DNA from: an uncultured Eubacteriales bacterium
GTDB lineage: Bacteria > Bacillota > Clostridia > Oscillospirales > Oscillospiraceae
Assembly (NCBI GenBank): GCA_905198835.1
Contig: CAJKDY010000012.1
Location: 21,952 to 85,951 of the forward strand
Length of the DNA stretch: 64,000 nucleotides
Reading direction: 5' to 3'
Position 1 is the stretch's first letter. Each line of letters opens with the position of its first letter. Below, one piece after another: positions 1-8,141 of this stretch. Below the pieces are notes generated by a model. The model was not told where the DNA came from and ran no database searches. It was given only the letters and a program-made list of their open reading frames with translations. The translations under genes and the position numbers were made by a program.

Positions 1-8
1 CGTTTCAT
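1..8 (-). CDS. 5' end of an unseen minus-strand gene
   Basis: The reverse complement of the first bases reads ATGAAACG, preceded by a purine-rich GAGGGGG about 8 nt upstream and by a good sigma-A promoter at 42-70. This looks like the first codons (Met-Lys-...) of a gene that continues outside the window. Nothing can be said about its product. Confidence 0.4.
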
Positions 9-41
9 ATCCATTCCCCCTCGGGCGTCTCTTTACACAGT

Positions 42-70
42 ATTATACCACGCTTCAGCAATCGACGCAA
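42..70 (-). promoter_or_regulatory. sigma-A promoter for the gene leaving the window
   Basis: On the minus strand TTGCGT (65-70) is followed by a 17-nt spacer and TATAAT (42-47). The predicted transcript would start near 35, just ahead of the ATG at 8. Confidence 0.6.
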
Positions 71-140
71 CCGGGGCCTGGCTTTCCTCTCAGCCTGTGG
101 CCTGTGCGAGCGGGGCGAGTGCGCGTAGCGGGCTCCCCCC

Positions 141-168
141 TTTGGTGCCCCCCTCCCGGGGCACCAAA
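141..168. repeat. 11-bp inverted repeat
   Basis: TTTGGTGCCCC and its exact complement are separated by 6 nt. It lies just beyond the terminator of the SLH gene and has no T-run on either side, so it is not called a terminator. Role unknown. Confidence 0.4.
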
Positions 169-170
169 TC

Positions 171-200
171 AAAAAAGGACGGTCCCCGAAGGGACCGTCC
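171..200 (-). terminator. Rho-independent terminator of the SLH gene
   Basis: A 10-bp perfect stem (GGACGGTCCC, loop CGAA) is followed on the minus strand by six T's. It lies about 50 nt past the SLH gene stop. Almost the same hairpin ends the pectinase gene at 41304-41339. Confidence 0.85.
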
Positions 201-247
201 TCTTTGCTTGGAGTTATGCGGTTTTCTTTCCCTCAGAGAGGTTCAGA

Positions 248-3217
248 TTACCACATGGTGCGCAGCACGTACACGTAATCGGCAGTGGTGCTGTTGGCCG
301 GGCAGATGACCACGGCGTCAACGCTGATGTAGGTCTCGCCGTTGGCATTGGTCTCAGCACCCTCGGCGGTCACATCGTTCTCGTTGTAGAAGCCGTTGGG
401 GCTGAAGTCGCCAGCGCCCTTGAAGTCGATGTCGTCCTTGTCGGGCTCACGCTTGTTCAGGTCGTTGTTGGCCTGCTTGCCGTCGGTCCAGCCCATGTCC
501 ACGAAGACGAACTTGGTGGCGTCGTCGTAATCATAGCTGGCGTCCTCCAGGGTGACCACATCGCCGCCCATGGCGATCAGCTTGACCAGGGACACAGCGC
601 TACCCTCGTTGGGATTCTCAGCGCCGTCAGTCAGGGAGGAGACAACACCGTTCTCGTCGATCTCGCCGATGGCGAAGAAGTTGCCCAGATAGGTGCGGCT
701 GCCGTTCAGCACGGTGGGATCAGAGGAGATCTCAGCGGCCAGGGAGCCGGTGACCCGCATCTCGGTCTGCTTGCCGTCCACGTCGATGACGGGCACCAGG
801 TACACGTCGTCGTCAGCCAGCTCGGGATCGATGCGCAGGTCGTTGCTGTAGATGAAGACGTAGCCATCGGGCACATCGTCCTTGAAGGCGCCGGTCTCCA
901 GGTACACGAACTTAGCCACGGTGTTCTCGTCCTTGGCAGCGTCGTTGCTGGTGTTGGCGCAGATGGCGGTCATCATGGTAGCGTCCATGGTGGGCACGTT
1001 GCGGAAGCTCTTGTACACGCTGTAAGCAACGGTGTCGTCGTTGTTGTTGCGCTTGCCGACCACGAAGGTGGTGTTGCTGTCAGCGGTGACCTTCCAGCCA
1101 GCCAGGTTGGAGTTGGTGCCGCCCACGGTGGCGCCGGGGGTCTTAGCGAAGGAACCCTCCTGCATGATGGTGGCAATCTTCGCGCTACCATTGCCCAGGG
1201 TGTAGGGGTTCTCCCAGTTGCGAACGTCGTTGGTGGCGTTCAGCTCGGTCAGCTCATAGCCGGAAGCAGTGGAGCGCCAGGAGAAGAACTTCTGCATGAC
1301 CTCGGCGTCCTTGCGGCCAGCCAGGGCCTGCTGAGCGGCGCTGGTGCTGATCTGACGATCCTCGTTGGTGACCTTGTCAACAACGTTCTTCATGATGACC
1401 TTGCTGCCATCGTTCACAGCCACCTTGGAGATGGCCACGATCTCGGTGGAGCCGTCCACGAACAGCAGGTTGGCGCGCAGGTTGCCGGTCACGCCCAGGC
1501 CGGAGTCAGCGACCTCGGTCTCCAGGACCATGCAGACCTTGCTGGAGTCAACGCTCTCGGTGAGCTGGATACCAGCCACGATGGAGTTGTTCTTGTCCAG
1601 ATAGAAGTCGTACTCGTCGACCAGGTTGTAGCTGCTGGTCCAGCTCTTGAACACGCTCTCGCCGTTGCCGTTGCCGGTGGCGTTGAAGGTCACGTCGCCG
1701 ATGCTGCCGGCGCTGGGCTGCTCGGAAGCGCGATACTTGGTGCCGTTGATGGTCAGCTCACCGTTGCCGGTGCTGAAGCTGCTGACCTTGCCGGTGATCT
1801 TGTCAGCCTTCTCGATGGTGTAGCTGTAGGTGTTGGAGCCCAGGTCGGTGCGGTAGACCAGGACCACATCGCCGTCCACCAGGCCCTGCCAGCCGGTGAC
1901 CTTGTCAGCGTCGACCCAGCTGTTCACAACGCCGGGAACGCGAACCTGGACAGTGCCGTCGGAGAGGGTCTTGCTGGAAGCGTCGCCGTTCTCGACCTGA
2001 TCGACAGTGTACTCATAGGCCTTGACGGTGCCGATCTTGCCGTTCTCGTCGGTGTAGAACTCCACCACGGTGCCCCGCTTGGCAGCGGCAGCCTTCACGG
2101 CGGTGTCGTTGGACTCCTTGCCGTTGAGGTAGTAAGCGGCGGTGGTGTCGTCATCGTTGGTCCAGTTGGTGGCCACGAAGTTGCTGGTGCCGCGGGTGGT
2201 CAGGTCCAGCCAACGGGTGATGCCGGAGGTGATGACCTTGATGGGAGCGGAATCAGCCTGAGCAGCGCTGGTGGAGATGACGCTCATGAAGGAGCCGTTG
2301 ACGTTCTGCTCGCCCTGATCGTCCCACTTGGCGCCGTCAGCCTTGACGTAGACGTTGACTTCCTCGCCAACCAGCTTAGCGTCAGCCTTGACCTTGCCGG
2401 CCAGAGCGGACTCGATGCTCCAGGAGAGCTGGTCGGTGACCTTGGCGTTAGCGAAGGTGGCGTAGCCGTTGCTGTCAAAGCCGGTGACGGTAGCGGTGAC
2501 CTTCACCATGTTGAACACGTCATAGCCCAGAGTGTAGAGCTTCTGGTAGGTGGTGATGTAGCGGTTGCCAGCGTCCCACTGAGGAATGCCCTCGACCATG
2601 TTGGCGTTCAGAGCGTTCAGCACGATCTCAGCGGCGTTCTCACGGGTCAGGGGGACCAGAGCGGTCTGGGACTTGTCCACGTTGTCCATCAGGCCGTTGC
2701 GCTTAGCGTCGTTCATGATCTTGCCGGACCAAGCGGGGTCGTTCTGATAGCCACGGTCCTCAGCGTCATAGCCCAGGACGGTCAGCATCATCTTGCAGGC
2801 CTCAGCCACGGTGACGTTGTTCTTGGGATTGTAGTTACCAAAGTTGTCGCCGGAGATGTAGTTGTTGGCCTTCAGGAAGCTGATGTAGCTCTCAGCCCAG
2901 TCACCAGCGATGTCGCCCAGGCCGGAAGCGGTGCCCAGATAGGCATCAGCGTCCTCAGAGCCGGTAGCGGCAAAGTAGACCATCTTGGCCCAGCTGGAAC
3001 GGTCAATGTTACCAGTGGGGTCAAAGTCGCCGGTGTCCTTGCCCTTGATGATGCCCAGATCGACCATCAGGGAAACAGCGTCCTTGTGCGTGACGGTGTT
3101 CCAGTCGGTCAGATCGGAGGCAGTCATCTGATCCTCGGCAGCGGAGACGACGGTGAACATGCCCATGAGCATGATCAGGGCCAGACCCAGAGCCAGGACC
3201 TTCTTCAGATTTTTCAT
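248..3217 (-). CDS. Secreted SLH-domain surface protein
   Basis: A 989-residue exported protein. A Lys-rich, hydrophobic signal peptide ends at about residue 27 (...MFTVVSAAE). Residues ~30-220 hold SLH-type repeats (for example DLTDWNTVTHKDAVSLMV, and the aromatic/acidic pattern of DIAGDWAESYISFLK), which in Firmicutes bind pyruvylated secondary wall polymer. The rest is a Thr/Ser/Asp/Gly-rich beta-type sequence with no enzymatic motif I recognise. This layout, SLH first and a long beta region after, is that of an S-layer or major surface protein rather than an enzyme. The start is set by AAGGAGGAATCTTCAC before the ATG and a strong promoter at 3280-3308. It is transcribed alone and ends at the terminator at 171-200. 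Confidence 0.8.
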   Translation of the reverse strand: MKNLKKVLALGLALIMLMGMFTVVSAAEDQMTASDLTDWNTVTHKDAVSLMVDLGIIKGKDTGDFDPTGNIDRSSWAKMVYFAATGSEDADAYLGTASGLGDIAGDWAESYISFLKANNYISGDNFGNYNPKNNVTVAEACKMMLTVLGYDAEDRGYQNDPAWSGKIMNDAKRNGLMDNVDKSQTALVPLTRENAAEIVLNALNANMVEGIPQWDAGNRYITTYQKLYTLGYDVFNMVKVTATVTGFDSNGYATFANAKVTDQLSWSIESALAGKVKADAKLVGEEVNVYVKADGAKWDDQGEQNVNGSFMSVISTSAAQADSAPIKVITSGITRWLDLTTRGTSNFVATNWTNDDDTTAAYYLNGKESNDTAVKAAAAKRGTVVEFYTDENGKIGTVKAYEYTVDQVENGDASSKTLSDGTVQVRVPGVVNSWVDADKVTGWQGLVDGDVVLVYRTDLGSNTYSYTIEKADKITGKVSSFSTGNGELTINGTKYRASEQPSAGSIGDVTFNATGNGNGESVFKSWTSSYNLVDEYDFYLDKNNSIVAGIQLTESVDSSKVCMVLETEVADSGLGVTGNLRANLLFVDGSTEIVAISKVAVNDGSKVIMKNVVDKVTNEDRQISTSAAQQALAGRKDAEVMQKFFSWRSTASGYELTELNATNDVRNWENPYTLGNGSAKIATIMQEGSFAKTPGATVGGTNSNLAGWKVTADSNTTFVVGKRNNNDDTVAYSVYKSFRNVPTMDATMMTAICANTSNDAAKDENTVAKFVYLETGAFKDDVPDGYVFIYSNDLRIDPELADDDVYLVPVIDVDGKQTEMRVTGSLAAEISSDPTVLNGSRTYLGNFFAIGEIDENGVVSSLTDGAENPNEGSAVSLVKLIAMGGDVVTLEDASYDYDDATKFVFVDMGWTDGKQANNDLNKREPDKDDIDFKGAGDFSPNGFYNENDVTAEGAETNANGETYISVDAVVICPANSTTADYVYVLRTMW

Positions 3218-3279
3218 GTGAAGATTCCTCCTTCAAATTTTTGACTTGGGGACAAATACCCCCTCGCCTTACGTTGGCT

Positions 3280-3308
3280 ATGATAAACCATCCCGCGAAA
3301 AAGGTCAA
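3280..3308 (-). promoter_or_regulatory. Promoter of the SLH surface protein
   Basis: TTGACC (3303-3308), 17-nt spacer, TATCAT (3280-3285) on the minus strand, about 60 nt upstream of the start codon. Near-consensus sigma-A, fitting an abundant surface protein. Confidence 0.75.
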
Positions 3309-3348
3309 TAGCTTTTCGGCAAGTGTAACATAACTGAAATAATGCAGA

Positions 3349-3482
3349 AAGCGCGAGGGTAGGCGGCCCGGACCCGATGGAGCCCCGACAGGCCCAAAAC
3401 AGGCGAGCGCCGCAGACGCGAGCGGCATTTGGGCCGCGAGGGGCGAAGCGGGGCCGAAAAGGCCGCCCAACCCGAGCGTGAC
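3349..3482 (-). repeat. Dispersed stem-loop element, copy R1 (type A)
   Basis: A 134-bp copy in reverse orientation of the element described at 8006-8140. Read on the minus strand it starts GTCACGCTCGGG and ends TACCCTCGCGCTT. Outer arms GGCGGCC/GGCCGCC and middle arms GGCCCAAA/TTTGGGCC can pair. It sits in tandem with R2 in the 330-bp interval between the divergent SLH-gene and mnmG promoters. No gene is seen in this interval. Confidence 0.8.
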
Positions 3483-3489
3483 AGCAACG

Positions 3490-3619
3490 AAGCGCGAGGG
3501 TAGGCGCGCCGCCGGGCTTGGAGCCACCCGCACGGCAAAAACAGGCTGGGCGCAGCCCAGCGGCATTTTGCCAAGGGTGGCGAAAGAATCGGCGAAAGCG
3601 CGCCCAACCCGAGCGTGAC
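3490..3619 (-). repeat. Dispersed stem-loop element, copy R2 (type B)
   Basis: Second copy in the tandem pair, 7 nt from R1 and in the same reverse orientation. It has the type B core: middle arms GGCAAAA/TTTTGCC and apical hairpin CTGGGC-TGC-GCCCAG. Outer arms are GGCGCGC/GCGCGCC. Confidence 0.8.
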
Positions 3620-3640
3620 AACGCAAAATATTGAAATTTC

Positions 3641-3669
3641 TTGACCATGGGCCTTGCTTGCGCTAGAAT
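3641..3669 (+). promoter_or_regulatory. Promoter of mnmG-mnmA
   Basis: TTGACC (3641-3646), 17-nt spacer, TAGAAT (3664-3669), 44 nt before the mnmG ATG. The TTG of the -35 box is also the first in-frame alternative start codon of mnmG, which argues against that longer start. Confidence 0.75.
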
Positions 3670-3712
3670 AGGCATGTTCCGTCCCACTACATTATATAAG
3701 GAGGTGTGGCCC

Positions 3713-5755
3713 ATGGAATATCAGGCCGAGAGCTTCGACATTGCCGTGATCGGCGCGGGCCACGCCGGGTGCGAGGCCGCTCTGGCGGCGGCACGCCTGG
3801 GGCTGAAGACCGCGTGCTTTTGTGTGAATCTGGACAGCGTGGGCAATATGCCCTGCAATCCCGCCATCGGCGGCGCGGGCAAGGGCCAGCTGGTGGCCGA
3901 GATCGACGCCCTGGGGGGCGAGATGGGCCGGGCCGCCGACGCCTGCTGTATCCAGTCCCGGCTCCTGGGCCGGGGCAAGGGCCCGGCGGTGTGGTCCCTC
4001 CGGTGCCAGGCCGACCGGCAGAAGTACCGCTCTTATATGAAGTCCGTCCTGGAAAATCAGCCAAATTTGACGCTGAAGCAGGCGGAGATCGTGGAAATTC
4101 GACGCGATCCGACAGGAGTGGCCGCTGTGGTCACCGATACCGGCGCAGTCCACCCCGTCCGCGCCTGTGTGGTGGCCACCGGGACCTATCTGGGCGGGCG
4201 CACCATCACCGGGGAGGTCGCCCGGCAAAGCGGCCCTGACGGCCTCCAGGCCGCCACCCAGCTCACCCGCTCGCTGGGGGCGCTGGGCCTGCCCCTGCGG
4301 CGGTTCAAGACAGGCACGCCGCCCCGGGTAGACGCCAAGACTGTGGACTTTCCCAAGATGGAATTGCAAGAAGGGGACGCCGACGCGCCGGGCTTTTCCC
4401 AGAGCGCGGGGCCGGAAAACCGGGCGGTGTGCTGGCTCACCTATACCAATGAGGCCACCCACAACATCATTCGGCAAAATCTCCACCGCTCGCCCCTCTT
4501 CTCCGGCGTCATCGAGGGGGTAGGCCCCCGGTACTGCCCCTCCATTGAGGACAAGGTGGTCCGCTTTGCCGATAAGCCCCGCCACCAGCTCTTTATCGAG
4601 CCCATGGGCCTGGACACCGGGGAGCTGTACGTCCAGGGCCTCAGTTCGTCGCTGCCCGAGGATGTGCAGCTGGAAATACTGGCTACCATCCCCGGCCTGG
4701 AGCACGCCAAAATGACCCGGCGGGCCTACGCCATCGAGTATGACTGCGTGGACCCCACGGCGCTGCTGCCCACTCTAGAGTGCAAGACCGTGCCCGGCCT
4801 CTATGGCGCGGGGCAGTTCAACGGCTCCTCGGGCTACGAGGAGGCCGCCGCCCAGGGACTGCTGGCGGGGATCAACGCCGCGATGAAGCTGCTGGGCCGG
4901 GAGGCCGTGGTCCTCAGCCGCTGGGAAGGCTACACCGGCGTGCTCATCGACGACCTGGTGACCCGGGGCACGGGCGAGCCCTACCGCATGATGACCTCCC
5001 GCACCGAGTACCGCTTGCGCTGCCGCCAGGACAACGCCGACCAGCGCCTGACCAGGCTGGGCCACGCCATCGGATTGGTCAGCGACGCCAGGTTGGCCGC
5101 CGTGGAGGCCAAATACGCCGCCGTAGAGGCCGAGATCGCTCGCTTGGAGCGCACCGGCACCCCCGGCGGCGAGCGCCTGGCCCAGCTTCTGCGTCGCCCG
5201 GAGGTGACCTATGCTGACCTGGCTGGGCAGGATCCCGGCCGCCCCGCCCTTGACCCAGAGGTAGTCCGACAGGTGGAGATCCAGGTGAAGTACGCGGGCT
5301 ACATCGCCCGGCAGGAGCGGCAGATCGCCGAACTGAAGCGCATGGAGGACCGCCCCCTGAGCGCGGACATGGACTACGACCACATCGACGGTCTTCGCCT
5401 GGAGGCCCGGCAGAAGCTGAAGGCCGTCCAGCCCGCCAACCTGGGCCAGGCCGGCCGCATCAGCGGCGTCTCCCCGGCGGACCTGACAGCCCTGATGTTT
5501 TATCTGGAAAAACGCGCTGCCACTCCCAAGCCTTCCCCCCTAGAGGGGGGAAGGTGGCACGGCGAAGCCGTGACGGATGAGGGGAGCGTCGCAGGCCTTG
5601 AAGGGCGCCCTCATCAGTCGCCTGCGGCGCCAGCGTCTCGCCTGTCGGCTCGGTCAGCTCGTAGCTCGGGCCCCTCTGGGGCCCACTCGCCCCCCTGCCA
5701 GGGGGAAGCCAAGGAACCCGGCAGCGTGACAACGGAGAAAAACCATGGAAAATAA
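3713..5755 (+). CDS. mnmG: tRNA uridine-5-carboxymethylaminomethyl enzyme MnmG (GidA), with 3' extension
   Basis: MnmG works with MnmE, using FAD, methylene-THF and glycine, to build cmnm5U at tRNA wobble position 34. Visible are the N-terminal dinucleotide fold GAGHAGCEAA, the PAIGG(A)GKG region, RFKTGTPPR and the C-terminal ISGVSPADL motif. The start is ATG at 3713 after AAGGAGGTGTGGCCC; an upstream TTG lies inside the promoter. The normal protein ends soon after YLEKR; here a repeat element (5529-5710) is read in frame and adds about 79 Pro/Ser/Gly-rich residues, giving 680 residues. The end overlaps the start of mnmA by 11 nt, so the two are probably translationally coupled. Function is clear; whether the tail is tolerated, processed or harmful is unknown. 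Confidence 0.93.
   Translation: MEYQAESFDIAVIGAGHAGCEAALAAARLGLKTACFCVNLDSVGNMPCNPAIGGAGKGQLVAEIDALGGEMGRAADACCIQSRLLGRGKGPAVWSLRCQADRQKYRSYMKSVLENQPNLTLKQAEIVEIRRDPTGVAAVVTDTGAVHPVRACVVATGTYLGGRTITGEVARQSGPDGLQAATQLTRSLGALGLPLRRFKTGTPPRVDAKTVDFPKMELQEGDADAPGFSQSAGPENRAVCWLTYTNEATHNIIRQNLHRSPLFSGVIEGVGPRYCPSIEDKVVRFADKPRHQLFIEPMGLDTGELYVQGLSSSLPEDVQLEILATIPGLEHAKMTRRAYAIEYDCVDPTALLPTLECKTVPGLYGAGQFNGSSGYEEAAAQGLLAGINAAMKLLGREAVVLSRWEGYTGVLIDDLVTRGTGEPYRMMTSRTEYRLRCRQDNADQRLTRLGHAIGLVSDARLAAVEAKYAAVEAEIARLERTGTPGGERLAQLLRRPEVTYADLAGQDPGRPALDPEVVRQVEIQVKYAGYIARQERQIAELKRMEDRPLSADMDYDHIDGLRLEARQKLKAVQPANLGQAGRISGVSPADLTALMFYLEKRAATPKPSPLEGGRWHGEAVTDEGSVAGLEGRPHQSPAAPASRLSARSARSSGPSGAHSPPCQGEAKEPGSVTTEKNHGK
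5529..5710. repeat. Palindromic repeat element inside the 3' end of mnmG
   Basis: About 180 bp bounded by hairpins: CCTTCCCCCC-TAGA-GGGGGGAAGG at 5531-5554 and CCCCCTGCCAGGGGG near 5691-5705, with an inner GGCACGGCGAAGCCGTGA hairpin. I recall similar G/C-rich hairpin sequences (AAGGTGGCACGGCGAAGCC) as dispersed repeats in gut Clostridia genomes, but cannot verify this here. It differs from the R1-R7 family and occurs once in the window. It has been translated into the MnmG tail. Confidence 0.65.
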
Positions 5756-6740
5756 GGTAGTTTTGGGCCTCAGCGGCGGAGTGGACTCCGCCGTAGCGGC
5801 GGCCCTTTTAGTCCAGAGGGGCTTCCAGGTCTCCTGTGTCTACCTAGATAACGGCGTAGGCGATGCCGCCCCCGCCCGCCAGGCGGCGGAGCAGCTGGGG
5901 CTGGAGCTGGAGATCATCGACATCCGCCCGGCCCTGGAGGAGCGGGTTTGCAAGCCCTTCGCCGAGGGCTATCTGGCCGGCAAAACCCCCAGTCCCTGCG
6001 CCCTATGCAATCCGGCGGTGAAATTTGACGCGCTGCTGCAACGCTCAGACGCTCTGGGCGCAAGGTTTGTGGCCACCGGGCACTACGCTCAGGTAGCGGA
6101 GGGAGGGCTGCTTAAAAAGGGCGCGGTTGGCAACGACCAGTCCTATCTGCTCTCCCGGCTGACCCGGCAGCAGCTGGCGCGGTGTATCTTCCCCTTGGGC
6201 GAGTACGAAAAGCCCCAGGTCCGGGCCCTGGCCGCCCAGTTCGGTCTGGCCGCCGCCCAGCGGCCCGACAGCATGGAGATCTGCTTTATCCCGGATAACG
6301 ACTACGCCGCGTGGCTGGAGCGCCGGGGCTTTGCCTGCCCGGAGGGGGACTTTGTGGACAAGGAGGGCCACGTCCTGGGTCGCCACAAGGGCATCCACCA
6401 CTACACCCTGGGCCAGGGCAGCGGCCTGGGCCTCTCCGGGCCCCACAAATACTACGTCTCGGCCATTCTGCCCGGGGAAAACAAGGTGGTCTTGTCCGAC
6501 GGCAGCGATCTGGGCCGGACCGAGATCACCGTGGAAGGCCTCCAGTTCCTGGCCGATGGCCTGCCCCCGCGCCTGACAGCCCGCTTCCGCCACTCCCGGA
6601 CCCTGACCCCGGGGACGCTGGAGGTCCAGGGCAACCAGGGCCTTTTCCGGGCCGACGAGTCCGTCCGGGCCCCTACCCCGGGCCAGCTGGCGGTATTTTA
6701 CGATGGGGATACGGTGGTGGCCAGCGGCTGGATAAAATAA
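5745..6740 (+). CDS. mnmA: tRNA-specific 2-thiouridylase MnmA
   Basis: Adenylates and thiolates wobble U34 of tRNA-Lys/Glu/Gln to s2U; it acts on the same nucleotide as MnmG, which explains the pairing. The ATP-binding P-loop SGGVDSAVAA is at residues ~10-19. The catalytic Cys of PSPCALCNPAVKFD (~82-95) and the partner Cys in MEICFIPD (~179) are both present, as is the GIHHYTLGQ segment. At 331 residues it is slightly shorter than the usual 350-370, mainly because of a compact N-terminal domain. The ATG lies inside the 3' end of mnmG. It ends just before the tRNA-Gly promoter. Confidence 0.93.
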   Translation: MENKVVLGLSGGVDSAVAAALLVQRGFQVSCVYLDNGVGDAAPARQAAEQLGLELEIIDIRPALEERVCKPFAEGYLAGKTPSPCALCNPAVKFDALLQRSDALGARFVATGHYAQVAEGGLLKKGAVGNDQSYLLSRLTRQQLARCIFPLGEYEKPQVRALAAQFGLAAAQRPDSMEICFIPDNDYAAWLERRGFACPEGDFVDKEGHVLGRHKGIHHYTLGQGSGLGLSGPHKYYVSAILPGENKVVLSDGSDLGRTEITVEGLQFLADGLPPRLTARFRHSRTLTPGTLEVQGNQGLFRADESVRAPTPGQLAVFYDGDTVVASGWIK

Positions 6741-6743
6741 CTC

Positions 6744-6772
6744 TTGACAGACGGGAAAAAAGGCTGTATAAT
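6744..6772 (+). promoter_or_regulatory. Consensus promoter of tRNA-Gly
   Basis: TTGACA (6744-6749), exactly 17 nt, TATAAT (6767-6772): a perfect sigma-A consensus, 12 nt ahead of the tRNA 5' end. Expected for a highly expressed stable RNA. Confidence 0.9.
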
Positions 6773-6784
6773 ACCACCGTTGTC

Positions 6785-6860
6785 GCGGGTGTAGCTCATC
6801 TGGTAGAGCGCCACCTTGCCAAGGTGGAGGTAGCGAGTTCGAGCCTCGTCACCCGCTCCA
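6785..6860 (+). tRNA. tRNA-Gly (anticodon GCC)
   Basis: 76 nt cloverleaf: acceptor GCGGGTG pairs with CACCCGC (6850-6856); D-arm GCTC..GAGC; anticodon stem CCACC/GGTGG with loop TTGCCAA giving GCC; T-loop GTTCGAG; encoded CCA at 6858-6860. It has its own promoter and terminator directly after mnmA. Confidence 0.97.
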
Positions 6861-6898
6861 AAACAAAAGGACACGCCGTCGGCGTGTCCTTTTGTTTT
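6860..6898 (+). terminator. Terminator of tRNA-Gly
   Basis: Stem GGACACGCCG-TC-GGCGTGTCC extended by AAAACAAAA/TTTTGTTTT, starting at the tRNA 3' end. It ends in a T-rich run. Confidence 0.85.
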
Positions 6899-7043
6899 GG
6901 GCTTCGGCAGCCGAAAACCGCCTGCGTTGCTTGCGTGGCAACTTGAAGTTGCGGAAAATTTTCCCCCTTGATACGCTGGGTTGGTGGCTTTTTGGCCCGG
7001 GCTACCTTAGAATGAGGACATCCACAACAAGGAGGTCATAGGA

Positions 7044-7943
7044 ATGAATTATTTTCCGGAAAATCTGGCCCGGCTGCGCAAACGGGCCGGGTATACCCAG
7101 GAGTCCCTGGCCGAGGCCCTGGGGGTGAGCCGCCAGGCGGTGAGCAAGTGGGAGTCGGGCCAGGCCATGCCTGAGGCGGCCACGCTGGTGGAGCTGGCCG
7201 ACCTGCTGGACTGCTCCCTGGACCAGCTGATGCGCCAGGAACTGACAGACCCGCCGGTCCCTTTTCAGGAGGATGTGCCGCCGGAGGCGGAGGATCGGGC
7301 GGTCTTTACCGCCTGGGCCGCGCACATGGACCGCTTTTCCAGGATGATCGCCTGGGGCGTGGCGTTGGTGCTGACCGGTATCTCGGCCCTACTGATGGTC
7401 TCCACCCGGGTGGAGGAGGGGGACCCTTTGGTAGTCCTGCCCTTTTTCCTCTTCCTGGCCGGGGCCGTGTTCCTCTTTGTCTGGGGCGGCATCAGCCACG
7501 GTGACTTTCTAAAGGCCCATCCCGACGTGCCCATGCTGTGGACCGACGAAGAACAAGAGGCCTTTCGCAAAAAATTCCGCCTGGGCATCACTCTGGCGGT
7601 GGTGGGCGTACTACTGAATGTGACGCTGTTGGTGCTGCTGGGCTGGCACGCGGGGGAAAACGAGGCCGCCAAGGCCCGGGCGGTGGCCCTTTTCATGCTG
7701 ATCCTGGCCGCCTGCGTGTGGACCTTTGTCTATCTGGGCATCCAGACGGCGAAGATGGAGGGCGAGGCGTGCCAAAAAAGGCCCAAGCCGGAGGAGAATC
7801 CCTGGGCCGGGGTCATCATGATGTCCGCCACCATCCTCTATCTGCTGCTGGGCTTTGTGTGGAACCTGTGGCACCCGGGCTGGGTGGTCTTTCCCATCGG
7901 CGGCATCCTGTGCGGCATCCTCAGCGTGGTCCAGAAAAAGTGA
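7044..7943 (+). CDS. XRE-family HTH regulator with membrane domain
   Basis: Residues 6-62 form a Cro/C1-type helix-turn-helix (LRKRAGYTQESLAEALGVSR then QAVSKWESG), the usual DNA-binding domain of XRE regulators. After a short linker there are about five hydrophobic segments (roughly residues 100-120, 132-150, 176-196, 212-232, 255-290), so the protein should be tethered to the membrane. Such fusions occur in Firmicutes beside stress or transport genes, but the target is not evident here. The start is fixed by AAGGAGGTCATAGGA before the ATG. It is monocistronic and convergent with the pectin operon, sharing the terminator at 7951-7987. Confidence 0.8.
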   Translation: MNYFPENLARLRKRAGYTQESLAEALGVSRQAVSKWESGQAMPEAATLVELADLLDCSLDQLMRQELTDPPVPFQEDVPPEAEDRAVFTAWAAHMDRFSRMIAWGVALVLTGISALLMVSTRVEEGDPLVVLPFFLFLAGAVFLFVWGGISHGDFLKAHPDVPMLWTDEEQEAFRKKFRLGITLAVVGVLLNVTLLVLLGWHAGENEAAKARAVALFMLILAACVWTFVYLGIQTAKMEGEACQKRPKPEENPWAGVIMMSATILYLLLGFVWNLWHPGWVVFPIGGILCGILSVVQKK

Positions 7944-7950
7944 TGTGAGC

Positions 7951-7987
7951 AAAAAAAGAGACTGGCCGCTGGCCAGTCTCTTTTTTT
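7951..7987. terminator. Bidirectional terminator between the XRE gene and the pectin operon
   Basis: AAAAAAAGAGACTGGCC-GCT-GGCCAGTCTCTTTTTTT is a perfect 17-bp symmetrical stem with T-runs on both strands. It serves the plus-strand XRE gene and the minus-strand operon ending with kdgK; element R3 lies between kdgK and this terminator. Confidence 0.88.
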
Positions 7988-8005
7988 GCATCTGTCTGTG
8001 GGGCT

Positions 8006-8140
8006 GTCACGCTCGGGTTGGGCGCGCTTGTCGGGGTCGCTTCGCGGCTGCGCGGCCAAAATGCCGCTCACGCCCACGGCGTTCGCCTGTTTTTGGCCTG
8101 TCGCCGCTCCATCGCCCCCGGCGCGCCTATCCTCGCGCTT
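8006..8140 (+). repeat. Dispersed stem-loop element, copy R3 (type A)
   Basis: 135 bp, conserved ends GTCACGCTCGGG and CCTCGCGCTT. Three nested stems are possible: outer GGCGCGC/GCGCGCC, middle GGCCAAAA/TTTTGGCC, apical ACGCC-CAC-GGCGT. It begins 1 nt after the kdgK stop codon (reading the minus strand) and lies before the operon terminator, so it should be transcribed as 3' UTR. Confidence 0.85.
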
Positions 8141-8141
8141 C

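Noticed and set aside
141..168. Second terminator beyond the SLH gene
   Set aside because: Good inverted repeat but no T-run on either strand.
104..3244. 1046-residue plus-strand ORF opposite the SLH gene
   Set aside because: Gly/Val/His/Leu-rich shadow of codon bias on the opposite strand; no RBS, no domain, and the minus-strand gene has signal peptide, SLH repeats, promoter and terminator.
3641..3712. Longer MnmG start at a TTG
   Set aside because: That TTG is the -35 box of the promoter; the ATG at 3713 has a strong RBS and the conserved N-terminus follows it.
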